Below the pieces are notes generated by a model. It made no database searches, was not told where the DNA came from, and saw nothing but the letters and a program-made list of their open reading frames with translations. A program made the position numbers and the translations under genes. A stretch of DNA of 50,217 nt from Mycobacterium sp. Lineage in GTDB: Bacteria > Actinomycetota > Actinomycetes > Mycobacteriales > Mycobacteriaceae. Each line of letters begins with the position of its first letter. The first letter of the stretch is position 1. The stretch lies in assembly GCA_025965975.1 (NCBI GenBank), contig JAOPVX010000235.1, forward strand, positions 1 to 50,217. The letters are read 5' to 3'. Positions 8,239 through 15,222 of this stretch are shown piece by piece.

Positions 8239-9075
8239 ATGTTGATCAGACAGATCGCCGTCGTACCCGATGGCGTGGATATCGAAGTGAAGGAAATCCT
8301 TCGGGTCACCTCTGCCCTGCAGAAGCAGGTGACGCGCGACTTCGGACCGATCTGGGAGGTGTCGGCCACCGTCGACGGATTCGCAAGCTTGGAAGAGGTA
8401 CCACTGGGCTGTTGGCCGGTGACGATCAAACAAGATGTCAAGAACGCGGCGGGCTTCCACGTCGACAAGAACGGACAACCGTTCGCCGTGGTGGAGGCCG
8501 GCGACAGCTGGTCGCTGACCGCCAGCCACGAGGTGCTGGAGATGCTCGCCGACCCGTTCGGCAACCGGCTGATCGCCGGGCGCTCACCCAACGCGGACCA
8601 GAACCGGGTGAATTTCCTCGTCGAGGTCTGCGACCCGTCCGAAGACGCAGAATTCGCCTACACCGTCAACGATGTGTTGGTGTCCGACTTCTACACGCCG
8701 CAGTACTTCGATCCGGTGCAAAACGACGGTGTGCGCTACAGCTTCACCAACGCCATCAAAGAGCCGCGGCAAGTCCTGAAGGGCGGGTATCTGAGCTGGC
8801 ATGATCCCGTCAGCGATCACTGGTTCCAGCAGACCTTCTTCGGCGCGAAACCCGCTTCCAACGATCTGGGTGTCCTGGAGCGCAAGAACCGCAGTTTGCG
8901 CGAAATGATCGACGAACTGACTCCCCAGACCAAGCGCCTTTCGCACCTGAAGGAGGAGGCGCCGCAGCTCACCGGCGCGATTTCGGCCGCGGAATCGTCG
9001 GCCACCGCGACCACGGCTCGGGCGGCATCGTTGCGCGCCGCGATACGGGCCGCCGACAAGCGCAAGCCGGGGTAG
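8239..9075 (+). CDS. Uncharacterised protein with an HEVLEMLADP motif, possible zincin-like metalloprotease
   Basis: A 278-residue soluble protein. The central motif SHEVLEMLADP (near residue 100) has the HExxE spacing seen in some predicted metallopeptidases. Further acidic and histidine residues follow, such as VEVCDPSEDAEF, but I cannot identify a third metal ligand. The last 70 residues form a charged, alanine-rich helix (RKNRSLREMIDEL onward) that may be a coiled coil. The start chosen is the ATG just before LIRQIAVVPDG, where the conserved-looking fold begins. An in-frame ATG at 8113, inside the downstream edge of palindrome 1, would add 42 residues if the message were leaderless. Protease function is not proven. 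Confidence 0.6.
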   Translation: MLIRQIAVVPDGVDIEVKEILRVTSALQKQVTRDFGPIWEVSATVDGFASLEEVPLGCWPVTIKQDVKNAAGFHVDKNGQPFAVVEAGDSWSLTASHEVLEMLADPFGNRLIAGRSPNADQNRVNFLVEVCDPSEDAEFAYTVNDVLVSDFYTPQYFDPVQNDGVRYSFTNAIKEPRQVLKGGYLSWHDPVSDHWFQQTFFGAKPASNDLGVLERKNRSLREMIDELTPQTKRLSHLKEEAPQLTGAISAAESSATATTARAASLRAAIRAADKRKPG

Positions 9076-9085
9076 CGTTTGTCGT

Positions 9086-9241
9086 ATGCAGGACCGGGCG
9101 ACGGAGGCTGAACTCCGCAGGCGGCGGGCCGAAGAGCTCCGTTCGGAGATCGAGGAGGTCGAGAGCGGCGATGCCGCGTCGCCGCCGTCGCCCCGGGAGT
9201 TCACCGACCGCGCGGCCGCGGAGGCCGCCGAGAAGGACTGA
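9086..9241 (+). CDS. Small charged helical protein, 51 residues
   Basis: A short frame beginning 10 bases after the previous stop. The product is rich in Arg and Glu (QDRATEAELRRRRAEELRSE) and ends in an alanine/glutamate tail, which suggests a single amphipathic helix or coiled coil. Third codon positions are strongly G/C. No clear ribosome-binding site is visible, so it would depend on coupling to the HEVLE-motif gene. I recognise no family. It may continue the coiled-coil theme of its neighbour's C-terminus. Confidence 0.35.
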   Translation: MQDRATEAELRRRRAEELRSEIEEVESGDAASPPSPREFTDRAAAEAAEKD

Positions 9242-9452
9242 CCCACTGCCGTCTCGAGCCGGGGGGCCGTGCAGACCGCCGCCGACGGCTCGAACGCAGC
9301 CTGTGTCGCCCGACTGCCGTATCGGTGATGTGCTGCGGCACAACGCAGTTGCCGATCTGCGTCATTTGGTTTCATCGCGTCATTTGCTTCGATCGCCACG
9401 TCGCTCACTGACATGATTAGGCCTGGGGTGAAACACCGATCAATGGGGGACT

Positions 9453-9620
9453 GTGACGGATCCGGGCACGGGCGGGGCGGTGATCGAGATTCGGACACGG
9501 ATCTGGCGGCGCAGTGACGGCGACGGACTGGCGCTCTGCGCGTACTGGCTGGCCGGCGTTGGACACCGGCCGGTCACGGCAGGTAATAGCGGCCCGGGTG
9601 GGGGGAACGTAATCGAGTAG
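9453..9620 (+). CDS. Possible small protein, 55 residues
   Basis: A GTG-initiated frame preceded by ATGGGGGA. The product begins VTDPGTGGAVIEIRTRIWRR and includes a short hydrophobic stretch (LALCAYWLAGVG). Its stop codon is the TAG inside palindrome 2. Codon use is compatible with coding, but I recognise no family. The stop inside a regulatory site could also mean this is chance. Confidence 0.3.
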   Translation: MTDPGTGGAVIEIRTRIWRRSDGDGLALCAYWLAGVGHRPVTAGNSGPGGGNVIE

Positions 9621-9628
9621 CCCGCTAC
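9617..9628 (+). promoter_or_regulatory. Palindromic site 2 (GTAG-CCCG-CTAC), pointing right
   Basis: The most extended copy: CGAGTAG and CTACTCG form perfect 7-bp arms around CCCG (9614-9631), followed by TGTGC. It lies about 80 bp before the start of the 82-residue protein at 9709. Confidence 0.7.
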
Positions 9629-9708
9629 TCGTGTGCGCCGATGAGGCCGCGACCAGACTGGGTCTGTCGGATACACACCGACACGGCTTTCGGCGACTAG
9701 GAGCCACG

Positions 9709-9957
9709 ATGCCACCACCGAGCCTGGGCACTGCCACCATCGACGCCGTCGGTCACCAGCCCGCCATCGGGTCGCAGCAACAGCCGCAGAGCATCGCGCG
9801 GCCGTGCACAGATGAATTCGTCGGCCCCGCAGAGCTTTCCGGAACCTGCTTCGAGCGCTGCAGCCCGATCCGGACCCGCTGCCCGGGTCCGGCAGCGCAG
9901 ATGTCGGTGAACGAGGACGGCCACTGGATGCCCGTCTGCCGCCGAGCCGTCAGCTAG
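9709..9957 (+). CDS. Small cysteine-containing protein, 82 residues
   Basis: The ATG follows TAGGAGCCACG, a good ribosome-binding site. The product has five cysteines, four of them in the C-terminal half (TCFERCSPIRTRCPG and PVCRR), with no signal peptide or membrane segment. It could bind metal or form disulfides, but no known motif is recognised. It lies 31 bp before the propeller gene and downstream of palindrome 2, so the two probably share a transcript. Confidence 0.5.
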   Translation: MPPPSLGTATIDAVGHQPAIGSQQQPQSIARPCTDEFVGPAELSGTCFERCSPIRTRCPGPAAQMSVNEDGHWMPVCRRAVS

Positions 9958-9988
9958 CCACCAACCGGCAACGAAAGAGAGACGGCCC

Positions 9989-10783
9989 ATGGCTTCCGAA
10001 TCCTTGGTCATCGAGGTCAACGAGACACCGCACAGCGCCGCCGTGAGTCGAGATGGTGCGCAGGTCTATGTCACACAGTTCCGCACCGGCACGGTCACCG
10101 TGCTGGACGCGGTCGGCAACTCCATCGAAAAGTCGCTGAAGGTGCAAAGCGAGCCGGGGCCGTACGGTGTTGCGACTCACCCGGACGGCGGCATCTATGT
10201 GGCCGATAACAGTCGCGATTTCGTCCGGCGGGTCGATCCCGCCACCGGCGACATCGGACCCGATGCTGGAATCAATGTTCGCCCTTATGGGTTGGCGACG
10301 AACCACGCGGGGTCTTTGTTGTTCGCGGCCTGCCCGCTGGATGACTGCATCGAAGTCCTGGATGCCGGTATCAAGAACGTCTTCCGGCTTCGCTACGACG
10401 ACTTCTGCGTGGGCGTGGCGGTCAGCGCCGATGGCGCCACGCTGTATGCCACGAACTACTTCTCCAATACGGTGTCGATCGTCGACATATCGACTCTGGA
10501 GACGGCCATGAACGGTGGTGAGGTCAGCGGTGACGCGGCGGTCGCCAACACCGTCAGGGTGGCGGAGGGGCCGTACGGAATCGCGCTGAGTCCCGACGGG
10601 CAACGGCTCTATGTGGCGCACTTCGGCTCCGCGCACGTCGTGTCGGTGATCGACGTCGACAGCCGCACCGTCATTGACACCATCGGCCTGGCCCACGGCA
10701 TGGTGCGTGGAGTTGTCGCGGTCGGGGACCGCCTGTATGTGACGAACTATTTCGACGGTTCAGTCTCCGTGATCGACGTTTAG
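9989..10783 (+). CDS. YVTN/NHL-type beta-propeller protein
   Basis: A 264-residue protein made of repeated propeller blades, for example PHSAAVSRDGAQVYVTQF, GPYGVATHPDGGIYVADN, GVAVSADGATLYATNYF and PYGIALSPDGQRLYVAHF. The recurring xxVAxSPDGxxLYVxN pattern is that of YVTN/YncE-like repeats, about six to seven blades. The ATG follows AAAGAGAGACGGCCC. There is no signal peptide, which is unusual because many YVTN proteins are exported. It probably acts as a binding scaffold or lactonase-like fold; no catalytic residue set is recognised. Confidence 0.8.
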   Translation: MASESLVIEVNETPHSAAVSRDGAQVYVTQFRTGTVTVLDAVGNSIEKSLKVQSEPGPYGVATHPDGGIYVADNSRDFVRRVDPATGDIGPDAGINVRPYGLATNHAGSLLFAACPLDDCIEVLDAGIKNVFRLRYDDFCVGVAVSADGATLYATNYFSNTVSIVDISTLETAMNGGEVSGDAAVANTVRVAEGPYGIALSPDGQRLYVAHFGSAHVVSVIDVDSRTVIDTIGLAHGMVRGVVAVGDRLYVTNYFDGSVSVIDV

Positions 10784-10785
10784 GT

Positions 10786-10866
10786 GTGCAGGCCGACGTC
10801 GATGCGGCGCGCGCCGAAATCGAGCAGCTGATCATCGACCGTCTGCAGCAACAGAACTCGGCGTGA
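10786..10866 (+). CDS. Possible 26-residue peptide after the propeller gene
   Basis: A GTG two bases after the propeller stop opens a short frame (VQADVDAARAEIEQLIIDRL and a QQQNSA tail). The product would be one amphipathic helix. Codon positions look coding, and placement suggests translational coupling. It may equally be the tail of an ancestral longer gene. There is no recognised family. Confidence 0.3.
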   Translation: MQADVDAARAEIEQLIIDRLQQQNSA

Positions 10867-10918
10867 CACGAATGGCGCGGGGTTGTGCGGCTCAGCCCGG
10901 CGCCGCAGTGCGGGCAGG

Positions 10919-13522
10919 TTACTTCTCGCCCAGCTCGCCGCGGACGATCTTGCCGAGTTCGTCGCGGTCGGCCACATCGAGCTTGATGCAGGCGCGGTAG
11001 ATATGGCCCTCGATGGTTCGGACCGACACCACAAGCTCGTTGGCGATGTCCTTGTTGGACAGTCCCGATGCGACGAGCCCGGCGATTTCGCGCTCGCGCG
11101 ATGTCAACGGCAGCGGTTGGGCCGCTGACCGCAGCGCCGGGGTCGCCGCTCCACCGCATCGCGTCGCCAGACGCAATGCGCGTGCCGCCGATTCGATACT
11201 CTTGCTCCGGCCACCGTTGCGCTCGTGCAGCGGAACCGCTTGCGCGGCCGAATCCGCCGCAGACAACAGCAGTCCCGCGGCTTCGAACTGAGCGCTCACC
11301 ACATCCAGCGCCCGCGCGTCCGCCTCCGCGACGGCCGCGGCATGCCGCGCCTGGATAGCGACTACGTCTCCGTCGACCTTGTGGGTGAGCGCCGCGAGCC
11401 GCTCGGCAACGCCGGTGTCGCCGAACCTCGCGGCGTGGTGCAACGCGTCTGCTTCGATGGCGTACTGGCCGCAGTCGCGCGCGGCGTCGGCGGCTTCGCG
11501 CGCCAGTTCGGCACCCGGGCGCTCACCGGCCTTGGCCGCCGCCGCCCAGGCCTTGGAGATCAAGAACTGGGGACGGTGCAGCGCCACGGACTGACCGCTG
11601 TGTTCCTTGGCGTCGGCCAGCACATGCTCGGCCTGGTCGACACTGCCCAGTGCGGCGTAGCACCGCGCCAGCAGCACCCGGGCCGGCAGCAGCCAAGGCA
11701 ACGACGTCTCGGCCGCCAACGCCGCCAACGCCTGCTCGAACGCGGAAATGGCGTCGGGAAAGCGCCCGCGGGCCGTCGCGACCACGCCCGTCGCGATCTT
11801 GGCGATCGCCCACCCGAGGAACTGCCCGGCCGAGGAGAACTGGGTGTATTCCGCGGCACGCCGATCGGCCAGATCCAGTCGGCCGGCGTGCGTCAAAGCC
11901 AGCACGTCGCCGTAGCGCACCATGATGCGGATCATGCCGTCGGTGGCCTTCTGCTCGGAGCGACACCGCGCCGCGATCGGTTCGAAGTCGCCTCCGCGGC
12001 CGGCGACCGGCATCGCCAGACCGGCCGCGAACGCCGCGAAATCAATCGCTTGTTTCGGAGAGTGCGGGTTCGCCAGCACCGTTTCCGCGGCTGCAATGCC
12101 CTCAGCGATCTCGTTCTCGTGCACCGCGATAGCCGATCCCGTCGCATCCACGATCAGCTTGAGGCCGGGGTGCTGCACGCGCTCACGAAGCAGCGCCAGC
12201 ACGTCGTGGGCGCGCTCTACATCCCCTATCGACCAGAACAGGATGGACAACCGGGGGATGCCCCACATCACCAGCTCCAGCTCGTCAAGGTCGTCCGGTG
12301 AGAACCCAGCAAGGACCTCGTCGGCCTGCGCCGGGTGGCCCTGCCACAACAGGGCGCGTGATAGCAGCTCGGCGGCTTGCAGACCGCCGTCGCGCTGGAA
12401 GGCGGCCCGCGCGAGATGTTCGCCCAGCGGAACGTTGGACAAGAACATCGCGTCTTTGGTCGCCGTCACCAGAAGGTCCGTCCCAACCTGCTGGTCGCTG
12501 TCGACCGATAGCTGGGCAAGCCGCAGCCGGGCCGCGGCCGTGTCGAGCTGCCGATCGCGCAGCACCTTCACGATGCGTCCGCGCAGCCTGCGCGATGACA
12601 CCGTGCCCAGCCGCTTGCGCAGGACATCTCCGTAGAGCGGATGGCGGAAACGGGCGTTGAGCGTCGGGCCATCCTGGCTGATGCGGATCAGCCCGGCCAA
12701 TTCCGCGGCTTCCACAGCGTCCTCGCCGACGAGCTCGCACAGCGCGTCGACGTCGAGTGGCTCGCACAGTGCCAGCAGCTTGAGAACATTCACGGCGGCA
12801 TCGCCGACTCGGTCGAGACGGTCTTCGAGCAACGCGGCCAGACCAGACGGGACGACTGTGCGCCCGCGCATCTGCCAGACCCCGTCGACCTCCGCCAGCG
12901 TTCCGGCTTCGACGGCGCCTTCGACCATGTGGCGTAAGAACAGGGGGTTACCGCTCGAGGCCTCCCACATGACGTCGGCGGACAGACCCTCAAGCGTGCC
13001 ACCGAGCACGGATTCCACGAGCGCGATGCTCTGCTGCTTCGTAAACGGGTCCAGATCAACACGTTTGAGGTAGTCGTCTTTCCACAACGCGGTGACGGCG
13101 TCGGGTACGCGCTCACCGCTGCGGATCGTGGCCACGATCCGCCCGGCATGCTCGATGGCGATCTGGTGTAGCAGCGTCGAGGAAAGCTCGTCGAGCAAGT
13201 GCGCGTCGTCAACGCCGATGACGGTGTCGGGGCCGGTGATGATGGATTCTCGTGCTGCGGTGAGAACGGCAAGGGGGTCACGGGAGCCCGTGGCCGGGAT
13301 GCGGTGCGCGAAGACCCCGAGCGGGATGCTTCGCGAGGACTCGGTGCAGCCGACCCAGTTCACGTCTGAACGCAGTGACGCCGTCACCGTGTGCGCCAGC
13401 GTGGTCTTGCCGACGCCGGCAGCCCCGATGACGACGACACCGCCGCCGTTGCCGTCAATCAACGTCGACCGCACCGAGTCGAACTCCGCCGGACGATCCA
13501 GCAACTGCCAACGGCTAGCCAT
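10919..13522 (-). CDS. LuxR-family transcriptional regulator of the large ATP-binding (LAL) type
   Basis: A protein of about 867 residues. A STAND-type ATPase lies at the N-terminus: Walker A GAAGVGKTT at about 33-41 and Walker B VIGVDDAH at about 101-108. A long alpha-helical TPR-like region follows (about 300-790), then a C-terminal LuxR helix-turn-helix (LTSREREIAGLVASGLSNKDIANELVVS split across the last 65 residues, ending near the C-terminus). LAL regulators such as MalT bind ATP and an inducer before activating promoters. I chose the internal ATG before ASRWQLLDRP because the domain normally starts about ten residues earlier; another ATG lies 30 bp upstream. No ribosome-binding site is clear for either. 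It is the largest regulator in the window and one candidate for the shared palindromes. Confidence 0.85.
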   Translation of the reverse strand: MASRWQLLDRPAEFDSVRSTLIDGNGGGVVVIGAAGVGKTTLAHTVTASLRSDVNWVGCTESSRSIPLGVFAHRIPATGSRDPLAVLTAARESIITGPDTVIGVDDAHLLDELSSTLLHQIAIEHAGRIVATIRSGERVPDAVTALWKDDYLKRVDLDPFTKQQSIALVESVLGGTLEGLSADVMWEASSGNPLFLRHMVEGAVEAGTLAEVDGVWQMRGRTVVPSGLAALLEDRLDRVGDAAVNVLKLLALCEPLDVDALCELVGEDAVEAAELAGLIRISQDGPTLNARFRHPLYGDVLRKRLGTVSSRRLRGRIVKVLRDRQLDTAAARLRLAQLSVDSDQQVGTDLLVTATKDAMFLSNVPLGEHLARAAFQRDGGLQAAELLSRALLWQGHPAQADEVLAGFSPDDLDELELVMWGIPRLSILFWSIGDVERAHDVLALLRERVQHPGLKLIVDATGSAIAVHENEIAEGIAAAETVLANPHSPKQAIDFAAFAAGLAMPVAGRGGDFEPIAARCRSEQKATDGMIRIMVRYGDVLALTHAGRLDLADRRAAEYTQFSSAGQFLGWAIAKIATGVVATARGRFPDAISAFEQALAALAAETSLPWLLPARVLLARCYAALGSVDQAEHVLADAKEHSGQSVALHRPQFLISKAWAAAAKAGERPGAELAREAADAARDCGQYAIEADALHHAARFGDTGVAERLAALTHKVDGDVVAIQARHAAAVAEADARALDVVSAQFEAAGLLLSAADSAAQAVPLHERNGGRSKSIESAARALRLATRCGGAATPALRSAAQPLPLTSREREIAGLVASGLSNKDIANELVVSVRTIEGHIYRACIKLDVADRDELGKIVRGELGEK

Positions 13523-13613
13523 GTAGTCAGAGTGTAAGTGTGTGTCTCGCATGTCGCGTGGTTAATCACGTCCGCGAAATTCCGCGGCTCTGTCGGGTAG
13601 GTGCAATCGAGTC

Positions 13614-13648
13614 GGCACGGGCACCGGTGGAACCGCCGGTGCCGTGCC
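13614..13648 (-). terminator. Strong GC-rich hairpin, likely terminator
   Basis: Arms 13614-13627 (GGCACGGGCACCGG) and 13636-13648 (CCGGTGCCGTGCC) pair over 13 bp with one bulged G and an 8-base loop. It lies just past the stop of the small minus-strand gene at 13671 and before the LAL gene. There is no clear T-run, as is common for mycobacterial terminators. Confidence 0.55.
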
Positions 13649-13670
13649 CGCGCTTAGTTGGGCAGGTCGG

Positions 13671-13868
13671 CTACAGCTTGCCGTCGCGGGCATCATCGAG
13701 CATCTCCGCCAGCACACGGTGATAGCGGGCCCAATCGTTGTACCGGTCCTTGATCGACAACACGTAGCGACCCCTCAACGGCCGGCCGTGCCGAGTCGAC
13801 GGGCTTCTACAAAGAGTCGTTGACTCAGCTACGTTCGGCGGCCTCAAAATCACGCCCCATGTGACCAT
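13671..13868 (-). CDS. Small hypothetical protein, 65 residues
   Basis: No family is recognised. The C-terminal half (RYVLSIKDRYNDWARYHRVL, then AEMLDDARDGKL) reads like a genuine helical protein end. The N-terminal half is less convincing, so the true start may be internal. Support for expression comes from context: a copy of the palindrome points at it from 88 bp upstream, and a strong hairpin follows its stop. It could also be the tail of a decayed larger gene. Confidence 0.4.
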   Translation of the reverse strand: MVTWGVILRPPNVAESTTLCRSPSTRHGRPLRGRYVLSIKDRYNDWARYHRVLAEMLDDARDGKL

Positions 13869-13955
13869 CCCACAACGGATCCATCAGTCGATGACGAAAT
13901 CTAACACCTCCCGCGGGCGCCTGGGATGTTGCTGCCCAGCCGCCGCAGAATGCGA

Positions 13956-13967
13956 GTAGTGCAGTAC
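13956..13967 (-). promoter_or_regulatory. Palindromic site 10 (GTAC-TGCA-CTAC on the minus strand), pointing left
   Basis: Read on the minus strand the context is AGGTACTGCACTACTCGCAT. One arm deviates (GTAC for GTAG), but the right half and the downstream TCGCA fit the other copies. It points at the 65-residue gene at 13868. Orientation is judged from the asymmetric flank. Confidence 0.55.
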
Positions 13968-14039
13968 CTGCCCTGGAGAGTGCCTGGAGAGCATCAATTC
14001 GGCCTGGTGTCGGCGGGTTTGCTGCAGCTGCATGCGGCC

Positions 14040-14066
14040 GCTTCGCGGCTTGCGTCGCCGCGAAGC
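14040..14066. repeat. Perfect 9-bp inverted repeat between two divergent palindromic sites
   Basis: GCTTCGCGG (14040-14048) and CCGCGAAGC (14058-14066) form a 9-bp stem with a 9-base loop. Further GC-rich pairing is possible outside. It lies in the 353-bp gap 13869-14221, which holds no convincing gene but contains palindromic sites 10 and 3 pointing away from each other. It may insulate the two transcription units; its role is unknown. Confidence 0.5.
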
Positions 14067-14105
14067 CGGGTCGCGCGGCCGTCCGTGGGATCGATTCGGA
14101 AATAG

Positions 14106-14117
14106 GTAGCGGACTAC
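14106..14117 (+). promoter_or_regulatory. Palindromic site 3 (GTAG-CGGA-CTAC), pointing right
   Basis: Context AGGTAGCGGACTACTCGCG, with the same core and spacer as site 6. It lies 104 bp before the GTG start at 14222 and heads the unit 14222-18446. Confidence 0.7.
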
Positions 14118-14221
14118 TCGCGCACGTGGCCTCTAGCGCGAGCGACCATCGTTTTAGCCGCGCGAGGCGTGGTGAAACGGCGGCGCTACGGCAGCGCGCG
14201 CCGGGAAATAGGAGTGATTGC

Positions 14222-14977
14222 GTGGTCTTTCCGGTCGAGATCAAGGTGAACATCCCCGCTTCGGGCGCCGATGTAGTCGCGGCGTTGGTGCAGGCATCGA
14301 CAGCGATGTCGAAGCGGCGGATCTGGTTCGCTGAGGATCGGGCCGGCGTTGAAAGTGGCCTATTGCCCCTGCTGGCAACCCAGGTCATCGTGCTACTGAG
14401 CAGCGGCGCAGGCTCGGATGAGCTAACGGTCAAGCTAGGGTCCTGCGTGGAACGGCAACTCGTCGGTCGATGGAGGGCGCCCTTCGAAACGGAGTCGTTC
14501 ATATATCGCATCGAGGGCCAATGGCGCGCACAGCGCCGCGGACTGGCCGCCGTGGCGGTCAGTGAGCGTGCGGAAGGCTCGCTGCTCGAAGTGGTCGGTA
14601 CCTATGCAGATCCGGCGGAGGCGATCACCAGCAAGCAGCGACAGTTTCTGAATCAGTGTGCACCGCCCAATGTTCGGGTCGATCGCCTGGTCGCGTTGGG
14701 GCCGATCGAGTCCACGAAATGGATCGATGTTCCAGTCGGGGGTTTCAGGGTCAACGTGGAGAGGTGGACCACCCCGAATCTGGACCTCGTCGAGCTGTCG
14801 ATGAGGGTCGAACCGAAAGACGATGAGCAGCCAGTCGACTTCGAATCGCGGGTCGCCGCCCAACTAACACTGCTAGAGGCGGCTGCACGTGAAGGTGGAT
14901 TGCCGATCGACACTCACGACGACACGAAGACCCAGCGCCTTTTAACCTCGCTCGCCCATATTCGCGTCCACCACTGA
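14222..14977 (+). CDS. Uncharacterised protein, 251 residues
   Basis: The GTG start has AATAGGAGTGATT upstream. The protein is soluble, with alternating beta segments and conserved-looking charged patches (VEIKVNIP, KRRIWFAEDR, DELTVKL, ESFIYRIEGQWRAQRR, GPIESTKW). The series of basic and acidic residues on beta strands is loosely reminiscent of CYTH/triphosphate-tunnel proteins, but I cannot match the EXEXK signature, so I do not assign that family. It is the first gene downstream of palindrome 3, about 200 bp before the subtilase gene. Confidence 0.6.
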   Translation: MVFPVEIKVNIPASGADVVAALVQASTAMSKRRIWFAEDRAGVESGLLPLLATQVIVLLSSGAGSDELTVKLGSCVERQLVGRWRAPFETESFIYRIEGQWRAQRRGLAAVAVSERAEGSLLEVVGTYADPAEAITSKQRQFLNQCAPPNVRVDRLVALGPIESTKWIDVPVGGFRVNVERWTTPNLDLVELSMRVEPKDDEQPVDFESRVAAQLTLLEAAAREGGLPIDTHDDTKTQRLLTSLAHIRVHH

Positions 14978-15038
14978 ATATCATGTTTGCTGAATCGTTC
15001 GACCTCGCCGGCCACCCTCAGCTGAGGAGAGGACATCC

Positions 15039-15194
15039 ATGAAGGTTCGTCTCGGTGGTGGTAGGGCCACTTTGCAGTTCGCGAAGTCAACCCTCGGTAC
15101 CCGCAAACGGCAGACGTCCGATAACGAAAATCTGGGCCGTCGGGGTCTGCACCGCGGCCATCTCTCTGGCGGGGGGCGCCGTGAGCACCACTGA
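15039..15194 (+). CDS. Possible 51-residue leader peptide overlapping the subtilase start
   Basis: An ATG with an excellent ribosome-binding site (GAGGAGAGGACATCC) opens a basic frame (MKVRLGGGRATLQFAKSTLG) that ends at a TGA inside the first 21-bp repeat at the subtilase start. Translation through it would bring ribosomes to the GTG starts of the subtilase in another frame. Alternatively, a single-base frameshift has detached the original N-terminus of the subtilase. I cannot choose between leader peptide and frameshift. Confidence 0.4.
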   Translation: MKVRLGGGRATLQFAKSTLGTRKRQTSDNENLGRRGLHRGHLSGGGRREHH

Positions 15195-15222
15195 CAATGA
15201 CGTGAGCACCACTGACAATGAC
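15181..15222. repeat. Tandem 21-bp duplication at the subtilase start
   Basis: GTGAGCACCACTGACAATGA plus C occurs twice back to back (15181-15201 and 15202-15222), and a third GTG follows at once. Each unit is 7 codons (VSTTDND) and in frame with the protease, so two identical start regions exist. The first GTG is preceded by GGGGGGCGCC. It looks like a recent slippage or recombination event. Confidence 0.85.
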
